Shown here: one piece after another, positions 57,307-64,000 of the stretch
Position numbering within the stretch: the first letter of the stretch is position 1
Layout of the letters: every line of letters begins with the position of its first letter
DNA from: Mucidula mucida
Taxonomy: Eukaryota; Basidiomycota; Agaricomycetes; Agaricales; Physalacriaceae
DNA: 64,000 bases
Direction of reading: 5' to 3'
Assembly: GCA_015501055.1 (NCBI GenBank)
Contig: JADNYV010000140.1
Coordinates: forward strand, 1-64,000
Program-made: the position numbers and the translations under genes
Notes under the pieces: generated by a model
The model's input: only the letters and a program-made list of their open reading frames with translations
Told to the model about the DNA's origin: nothing
Databases searched by the model: none

Positions 57307-57575
57307 GTGGGTGAAAAAAGACAACAACGGGGTACGCGGCGCAGAGGCGCAGGCAACGGCGGGTCTGACGGCAACCCTCTGGAGGAGTTTTGCGATGTTG
57401 ATGATGGTGGGTATGTAAAAAGCGTACCCAACATCGCAAAACTCCTCCCGCCTGCGCCGCAACGCCTTCAGTTCACCAAAGTCACCGGCCAGTAAGCCTT
57501 GAGAGGGTTGCCGTCAGACCCGCCGTCGCCTGCGCCTCTGCGCCGCGTACCCCGTTGTCATCTTTTTTCACCCAC
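57307..57575. mobile_element. 269-bp inverted-repeat (MITE/foldback) element
   Basis: Outer arms of about 75 bp: 57307-57380 (gtgggtgaaaaaagacaaca...) pairs with 57512-57575 and adjoining bases (...cttttttcacccac) at over 90%. Inside is a second perfect hairpin, 57381-57399 (ggaggagttttgcgatgtt) with 57430-57448. No open gene and no clear target duplication. The long arms suggest a foldback-type non-autonomous element with another inverted repeat nested in it. Confidence 0.7.
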
Positions 57576-58199
57576 TTTGCCTCTGCAAGTGCGGACTGGC
57601 CTGTGCCTTTGCGCCGCCGGAGCTTCCCCTGTTCGCCTCTGCAACCTCCCACGCGCCTCTGCGCTGAACGCACTAGCGCTCACTGCATAGCCGAGCCCGC
57701 CGTTGCCATTGTACATCACACAAAGGCAACTGTGACTCATCCTCACACCCTTGAGATTTGCCCATAACTCGCTCTTGTTCCATACGTTATTCTGTAATAC
57801 ACAAGCTATATTGAATCCACACTGCTGCAAGTAGTCAACTACCTGCTGGCCCGCCCACTGTTCCCCCCTTGAAAATTCTTTTGGCTCTGCCATCCCCGGC
57901 CCGCACTGCCGGCTGCTTGGATCTAAACCTGGGGCTACGGGAGCAGCCGTTAGCTATACAGTCGTCAGCCACCACTGAGCCCATTATTTCTGGACAAGTC
58001 CTGTTTTTTGTTGTGCTGTCTGGGTCCACTGCCATCCTCTCACCTGTGTAACACGTACCTCCCGCTCACGACGCCAGCCTCACGCTCCTTGGACCAGCCT
58101 GCAAGGAACACACACAAAGATCATTACCAGCGAGTACGTATAGGAGAATCAGTGAACTCAACGTGTCTGATAAGCTCCTCTCCATCAGAAACATACATA
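57576..58199. other. Region before LINE ORF1
   Basis: No supported gene. It may be the 5' untranslated region of the LINE, whose true 5' end I cannot place. A minus-strand frame at 57893-57558 (MAEPKEFSRGEQWAGQQVVD...) is protein-like but overlaps the inverted-repeat element and is not recognised. Confidence 0.4.
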
Positions 58200-59521
58200 A
58201 TGGCGACGCTTCCCACGTCAAACGCTGGTCCGCGTGATGATTTGCCGCCTTCCCCTTCATCACCACCAGCCCGCTCACCGTGTCTCTCCCCGCCACCTGA
58301 GGAGGAGATCCAGAGCCCCGTGGCAGAGGATGCCGCCCCAGCAAAGCCGTCTCCTTGCAAGAGGACTCCCAAAAAGCCCGTTGCGCCGCGTCGCGGGCGT
58401 TCCTCTGCAACTCTAGCAGCCCAGGTTGCCGCTGTCAACAAAGGAATTGCTGCAGCTCCGGTGTCTGTCCCAGCCTCCACCGTGGACGTGGTAGCTCAGG
58501 CTCTTTGTGTTGACAGGCTGGAATCCACTGTGCTTGGCAAGGACGCTGCCTCTCATGTGTCCCTGCTCGCGGGTATCCGCACAGAGCTTGCTCGGCTCGC
58601 CACTCATGTTCCTGCTACCTCCCCGCCAACGCCTTGGCCGACCTCAAGGCTTGTATGGATGTCCGCATCAACAACGCCACATCTGCCGCCGACGCGTCCC
58701 TCCAGGAGGAAATGTCTGCGTTCAACGCGCAGATTGCAACCATCAAGGCTGACTCAGTTTGCACAATGGAGCTCCTCCAAGGTACCTCCAGCGCGGTAGA
58801 GCACGCACAGCTCGCCGCCTCCGTCAATGAGGTTCGTGCTCTCACGCTTGGCAACATTGACGCCATCAATAGGCTCAGTAACCGTGTCTCCGAGGCAATG
58901 AATATGCTGCTCTGCCTCTCTCACCCCAATGGTGAGTGCGACGGAGAGAACCGCGGATGCAAGCGCCGTTGCAACGAGTCACGCTTGCCTTCCCCTCGGC
59001 CTCCTCCTTGCGGACGCTCCTCGCACCCTGCACCTTGCGGACGCTCCCCTGCCCCAGCTGCATGTGCGTGCTCTGTGTTGCCTCCGCCCCCACCCCAGGA
59101 CGACGAGGGCCACCGCAACTTCGGGGCTTCTGTTATTCACAGCCGCGCCCACCACAACAACAACTATGGAGCCGAGCCGGGGCCATCAACGTATCGTCCT
59201 CCCCCACAGAGGTGCTCTCCTTCACCTGCGCCGCCCCTACCACCCACGCAAAAGGGTTAATACTGCGCCCTGTTTGGGAAAGTCCGCTTCATGTCGCGCT
59301 CTCGCGCAAACCCGGCAACAATCTTCACCCAGGTGCAGAATGTCATTGAGATGCACCCGCGGAAGGTGGAGCTGCGAGTCCTCCCCAAGGAGTGTGCCTG
59401 GGTCAAGGACTTCTCCTTCGTCATCATTCACTTCGCAACTGAGAGGGCCCGCGATGACTTTATTAGCGGGTGGGGGTCTGGCTGTGTCGGCTTTAAGCGT
59501 GTTTGTGCCTCGCGTGCCTAG
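58200..59521 (+). pseudogene. LINE ORF1
   Basis: MATLPTSNAGPRDDLPPSPS, a Pro/Ser-rich basic N-terminus, then RRGRSSATLAAQVAAVNKG. A frameshift near 58620 leads to an alpha-helical, coiled-coil-like part (LADLKACMDVRINNATSAAD, MELLQGTSSAVEHAQLAASV) and a Cys/Pro-rich stretch. A TAA at 59258-59260 (Gln CAA likely lost) is followed in the same frame by ALFGKVRFMSRSRANPATIF and FVIIHFATERARDDFISGWG, an RRM-like end. ORF1 proteins bind element RNA. Confidence 0.65.
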
Positions 59522-59704
59522 GATTTTGGGGCAAGCAATATGCTGTCAATATTTTTGTCATCTTCTACTTTGCCATTAGTATTGGTGCCTAGGTCTGTGT
59601 TGTGTGTAACCGAAAATGTACGGCCCTTCAGCCCTAATGTACAACAAAATGTATCTAGTATACAACAAAATACACCTGCAATACCTACTCAGTCAGAAAC
59701 CTAT

Positions 59705-60480
59705 AAGATTAAGCATTGGAATGTAAAAGGTTGATTAGCAGCTCATATGACTTGCCCCATCTTTTGTCGCAGCCTGATGGAATATGACTTCAACCTCTTT
59801 CAAGAGACTCATCTAATTCCAGAGCAGGAAGGCTGGTTGAAGCTACCGTCAGAATACAATATAAAAGCAATCTCCCGCATGCCGTTGCCGCTGTTCAAAC
59901 GTAACTGGGGCGGTGTCGCCGCAATATACCGTTCAGATCTGTCCATCAAGAATGTCAACAAACTTGAGGGACCTGATCTGCAGATTTTAGACTGTGGCCC
60001 ATTCGTTGTCTTTAATGCATATGTCCTGCCAGAGAATAGTCCGTGGGGTGCTTGGACCACGATTCATCCCCTGCAGCTGCTCTCCGAGTCTCTTACAACA
60101 GCCTCCCTACAAGACAAACCCTGTGTGGCTCTTATGGATGGCAATGGCCAAATCACGTCCCAATCAGCACTGCCATCCAACCCCGCGCACACGTCAAATG
60201 ACACCCATACGAATGCACAAGGAAAAGCTCTGCTCAACCTGGCCGGGGACTGCAAGATGATCATCTTAAATAGTATTGCATCCCTGCCTGGTTCTGGGGC
60301 GTGGACATTGTTTCAAGGAAAAACAGCTACAAAACGGGTCTCCGTGATCGACTATGCATGGTGCTCACAGTTGTCTCTCAGTGCAGTTAAGAGCCTGACT
60401 ATCTCAGGCTGGGCACCTGATATGTCAGATCATGTGTCTGTTTCCCTTGAGCTAGACTTTTTGAAGGTGCAGGTGCCTCC
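59705..60480 (+). pseudogene. LINE ORF2 endonuclease domain (APE type)
   Basis: IKHWNVKG then a stop near 59733, followed by LMEYDFNLFQETHL (catalytic Glu), WGGVAAIYRSDL, VALMDGNG (family GD.N reads MDGN), SVIDYAWCS and PDMSDHVSVSL (catalytic Asp-His). It nicks target DNA to prime reverse transcription. From the ATG at 59747 the frame is open through RNase H to 61150. Confidence 0.8.
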
Positions 60481-60619
60481 GATACCACGTCCTCCGCCCC
60501 GCTTAACCACAGCTGATGCCCGGCCAATTTCCTATCTCAATCACAGGATAGAGCAGATACTGTCCACTGCTGTGTTGGCTGACGACACATCTGCTCAGCT
60601 GTATGGGCTTGCGTCCATT

Positions 60620-61060
60620 CCTCCAACAAGAATGAAACCCGTCTACTGTGATGGTTCATGCCTGAACAATGGTACACCACAGGCAAAGGCGGGTGCCGGC
60701 GTCTTCTTTGGTCGTAATAGTCACAGGAATATATCCATTTGTGTTACAGGTCGTCAAACAAATAATTGCGGCGAGCTTCTAGCCATTCTTAAAACACTCC
60801 AAAGCGTCCGACCAGACTTTACGCTGCAAGTCTTCACAGACTCGGAGTATGCCATCCGCGCCATCATCTATTGGGCGCCAAGACATGCACTGTCAGGCTG
60901 GACTTGTGAGAATGCAAATCTCCTCAAGAGTATCGCTGCATGGCTGAGAGCGCGCTCCGCTCAACTTATCCTGGTACATGTTAAAGCACACTGCGGCATC
61001 ATGGGAAACAAAGAGGCTGATTGCTTAGCTAAATTAGGCGCCTCCCTTCCAATGCCGGCA
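60620..61060 (+). pseudogene. LINE ORF2 RNase H domain, located before the RT
   Basis: MKPVYCDGSCLNNGTPQAKA (first Asp), TNNCGELLAILKTLQ (Glu), QVFTDSEYAIRAI (second Asp), LVHVKAHCGIMGNKEADCLA (His and last Asp): all four catalytic acids are present. It degrades RNA in RNA/DNA hybrids. The frame ends at 61148-61150, well before the RT. Confidence 0.85.
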
Positions 61061-61320
61061 GAGCCGTTACCCTCTATGCCTCCACTACACTGGACTGATG
61101 GGAGCCTGATGAACTCCTCTGTTGACGGTGTGGAGCTGCCTAAGGTTTGAACAGCTCTGCCTGAGCAGACACAGCCAAAGCAGTCTACTCAGGAGCAGTC
61201 TAAGGAGCAAGCAACGCCAATGAATGTCAACCCAGCTCACGCTCAATCCCACCACGGTCAAGACTCAGCGAGATCACAATGAGCCGCTAATCTGGCTGAG
61301 CTGACGGACGCCTCGCGGTC

Positions 61321-63742
61321 CTCTGACTCGTTCTGGAAAACAATTAAGAAGCTACATGGAACTCAACCGCGCCCGCCACCGGTGTCTATGAGTGCTTTAG
61401 CGGAGCACTTTCAGGAGCGTATGAATCCTCTCCCAGTGCACCCCAAGTCTGCAGAGCAACAGGCCAGAGATAGGGTGTCTTGACAGGCTCAGGATATCCC
61501 GCTGCCCTCGACGCAACCGACACCAGATAATCCATATGCAAAGTTTGGCGGCTGCTGGACCGTAGAGGACATCAGTTAGGGTAAAGGCCATCTTAAGACT
61601 CATGCAGCCTCGCCCTCCTGTGGTTTTGATAAACATACGGTCCTTGAAGTTCTTGATATTGATAATGAGCTCCTGTGCGGTCTATTTAATGAGTGTATAG
61701 ACCGGGCAGAGGTGCCGCTGTCCTGGCTGACGGCGCGCATTATTGCCATTCTCAAGAAGGATAAGAACCCCATGCACGCTGACGGATATAGAGCGATTGG
61801 TCTAGAAAGCTGCATTTTAAAGCTGCTGACACTAATGACACATAAGTGTTTATATGCATGGGCATCGGAGATTGGGGCTATTCCGCCCTCCCAAAATGGC
61901 TTCCGCCCCGGACATCGTACAAACAACAACATGTTCATCTTGCGCACAATGATTGATCAAGCTCGTGCTGAAGGGAAAGTGTTGTGGGCCGCTTTTGTTA
62001 ACATTAGCAATGCCTTTCCATCTACAAATCATGATGCCTTATGGATCAAGCTGCACAAGATGGGAGCCACAGGAAAGATCTTTGACTGGTTGCGAATCCT
62101 CTATCGGGATATGGTGTACATTGTTAGTCAAGGTACTGCGATGTTGGAGGAGTTTCGCGCTCGAATGGGCATACTTATGGGGGACCCCGCCTCGCCAACA
62201 TTATGGATTCTGTTCATGCACGACTTAGAGATAATCCCGCATGACGATGACTTTAGGCTCATCCTCACAGTGGTATCTCATCTCGAACATGCTGACAATA
62301 TTGTCTTGATGTCTGTGTCTTGGCTTGGGCTGCAGGATCACCTTAATTGCCTAGTGGCTTGGTGCAGCCGGAACTTCTTGTATGTCAATGCGGAGAAATC
62401 TTGGATTATGGTGTTTGGGCATAAGAGTAAAATACCGTCCTCCTTACCGGTTCTCACACTCGCTGGAAAGCCTGTCCGCTACACAGTGGAACACACCTAT
62501 GTTGGCATCACCATCAACTCTCTTGAGGCTGACATCTTCGCCCAACACTGCAGGAACATGACTTGTGCTGCCCGTCGTACTGGCAATGCTGTGTTCTCGA
62601 TTGAACGAGTGATTGGCACTCTCCCGCCGATTGAAGGGCGCATGCTGTATAACGCGCGAGTAGACCCTTACTTAATCAATGGTGCGGATGTTATTCTGGA
62701 CGTCACACGCATCGTCGCAAACGACATGTACACGGTTCAGCTCGCGTTCCTGCGTCGGTTGATGGGCGTGAATGCCCAGTCCATGACTGCCCCTCTGTTC
62801 ACAGAACTCGGCCTGCTGCCGCTCCCCTTCCGAAGAGTAATGATGGCGCTCCGTTTGCTACAAGAACTGCTTGACGAACCTCTGTCTGTATTCGCCAGCC
62901 TGACACTCGACGTCTGTATCCGCCTCGAAGAAGCCAAACATCCTTCGTGGCTGGGTGACTTGAAGTGGGTACTGAATACCCTACCTCGTCCCCTGGGTAT
63001 GGACGACCTGCCTCCTGTTCTGGTGCTACCTGCGGACCTTCGTTCTTGTACCGCCGCTGATGTGGAGTCTATGATGAAAATGGTTAGTCATATCGCAAAG
63101 ACTGGTCTACAGGAAAAGATTGACACATCTTACAAGACCTACCTGCTATGGAACCGACTGGAACCATTCTCTCCTCCCGATAAACCAGCTTACCGAGCAA
63201 TCTACGTGCGACACTATCTCCACCTCCGAGTTACCAAACACAGAAAGGCACTGATCCGGCTCCTGTTTTCCGACCACCCACTGGCACTGGAGCAGCTTCG
63301 ACGCGCCGATCGTGCACATCCACTTGTTCCTCGCGACGAACGGCTCTGCCGGCTCTTTGGTCTGGCTGTCGAGTCGCCAGAACACGCGATCCTCATCTGT
63401 ACCGGTGATTCTGATCTTGTGGACATTTGTGTCGCCGCCATCTCTCTCCTCGACCCGGAACTCCCTCACCTCAACCTGACCAGGCTGCCGGCGGACAACG
63501 CCGGTGCCTTGGTGCTTCTCCGTGCGCTGATTTTCCAGGATGTATGCCTGCCGTTGGTCGCGAAGCTCGTCTATGATTGCATGGAACTCTTCAAGACGTT
63601 CGAGCTTCAACGACCAACACGTTCGACGCCGCTACCTGCCGTGCGCACATGGCACCGAAGGATACCTGGACTGAAAAAGCAACCAGCTCGTGTCCCGTTA
63701 GTGGACGCCGACTCCGACAGCGATTCAGACTACATCCCGTAG
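61321..63742 (+). pseudogene. LINE ORF2 reverse transcriptase and C-terminus
   Basis: Upstream part (SDSFWKTIKKLHG) has stops near 61482 and 61577. From 61700 it is open: WLTARIIAILKKDKNPMHAD, YRAIGLESCILKLL, SQNGFRPGHRTNNNMFIL, AAFVNISNAFPST, ILMGDPASPTLWILF, HLEHADNIVLMS. Family motifs read VDLSNAFP and YADDIVLMS; here the first catalytic Asp is Asn (62000-62002) and the second Asp of YADD is Asn (62297-62299), with Tyr to His. The C-terminal CR.C...H....C knuckle reads CRLFGLAVESPEHAILIC, with one Cys missing. It ends acidic (DADSDSDSDYIP) at 63742. Confidence 0.85.
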
Positions 63743-64000
63743 TGTTCCTCTATTGGCTATGGACTGAAATCAATTTGCTTTTGGACCACCCCCTTTTTTC
63801 TTGTTCTCTCTCTCTCCTCTCGTAGCGAGGGCGACCGACTATAGGTCGGTATTCGAGAAGTATGTTCTCTGAACCGGTGGCCAGAGGTCCGTTGGGACCT
63901 TCTTAAATGCGGAGATATCCCCGCGGTTGCTCAGTCACTGGGTGGAAATCGGGTCTTGCCCGCCATAACATTTCCACAAACGGCCGTTCCTCATGGGGAC
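63743..64000. other. LINE 3' region
   Basis: Noncoding. A small hairpin, gcgaccgac-tata-ggtcggt (near 63830-63850), and a pyrimidine-rich stretch near 63790 follow the stop. It may contain the LINE 3' UTR recognised by the RT; its end is not identifiable in this window. Confidence 0.4.

Larger units (their letters stand above)
58200..63742 (+). mobile_element. Non-LTR retrotransposon (LINE), decayed
   Basis: Two ORFs typical of a LINE: a Pro-rich ORF1 and an ORF2 with APE-type endonuclease, RNase H, reverse transcriptase and a degenerate C-terminal zinc knuckle. RNase H precedes the RT, whereas fungal and animal LINEs with RNase H usually carry it after the RT. No LTRs and no clear poly(A) tail or target duplication in view. 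Several stops and lost catalytic residues show it is inactive. Confidence 0.85.

Noticed and set aside
1..64000. Centromere or subtelomere
   Set aside because: Dense chromodomain retrotransposons would fit a centromere, but no satellite array or telomere repeat is visible and sequence alone cannot show it.
1..64000. Starship-like giant element or biosynthetic gene cluster
   Set aside because: No tyrosine recombinase, polyketide or peptide synthase, or cargo set; the nested structure is explained by the individual transposons.

Overview
The window looks like gene-poor, transposon-packed DNA from an agaricomycete (mushroom-forming basidiomycete) nuclear genome. This rests on the introns (about 45-60 bp with canonical GT-AG ends), KDZ transposases with a CxC2-type cysteine cluster, a Plavaka-type transposase, a DUF6532-like gene and a chromodomain Ty3/Gypsy family. 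No rRNA, tRNA or CRISPR array was seen. Most of the 64 kb is mobile elements inserted into one another.

Layout. 9-16347: full-length Ty3/Gypsy chromovirus (Gypsy-1, 5-bp TSD) whose gag is split by a 9.8-kb KDZ transposon (KDZ-1, 1278-11082, two 539-bp terminal inverted repeats, 7-bp TSD). 16386-18386: decayed DDE transposase. 19626-27443: a beta-trefoil (ricin-B-like) lectin-type gene split by a 7.16-kb two-gene element (20042-27200) carrying a Plavaka transposase and a divergent DUF6532-like gene. 28185-34688: second full-length Gypsy (Gypsy-2, minus strand, 5-bp TSD), inserted into a small unidentified gene. 35207-36618: the only apparently intact host-type gene, an AAA-ATPase-like protein with four exons. 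36619-38645: no recognised gene, several inverted repeats. 38646-42788: 5' half of Gypsy-3 with a reversed solo LTR in its leader. 42789-52240: second KDZ transposon (KDZ-2). 52241-55081: 5' part of Gypsy-4, minus strand, with a 246-bp foreign solo LTR. 55082-58199: unclear, with a minisatellite and a 269-bp inverted-repeat element. 58200-63742: decayed LINE-type retrotransposon with the order endonuclease, RNase H, reverse transcriptase.

The most interesting system is the cassette shared by KDZ-1 and KDZ-2. Each has a CxC2-KDZ transposase on one strand and, diverging from it, a small viroplasmin/RNase H1-N-terminus-like protein followed by a long companion protein of unknown function. Order and orientation match in both elements, and the small gene keeps two introns at the same sites and phase, although the proteins have diverged strongly. 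This points to a conserved three-gene transposition unit. The Plavaka plus DUF6532 pair is a second candidate multi-gene transposon.

Most elements are disabled. Many in-frame stops look like CGA to TGA or TGG to TGA, and lost catalytic residues are mostly D to N or E to K, which fits C-to-T decay such as methyl-CpG deamination or weak RIP. KDZ-1 has the least damaged genes (one suspected single-base frameshift) and near-identical ends, so it is probably the youngest DNA transposon here.
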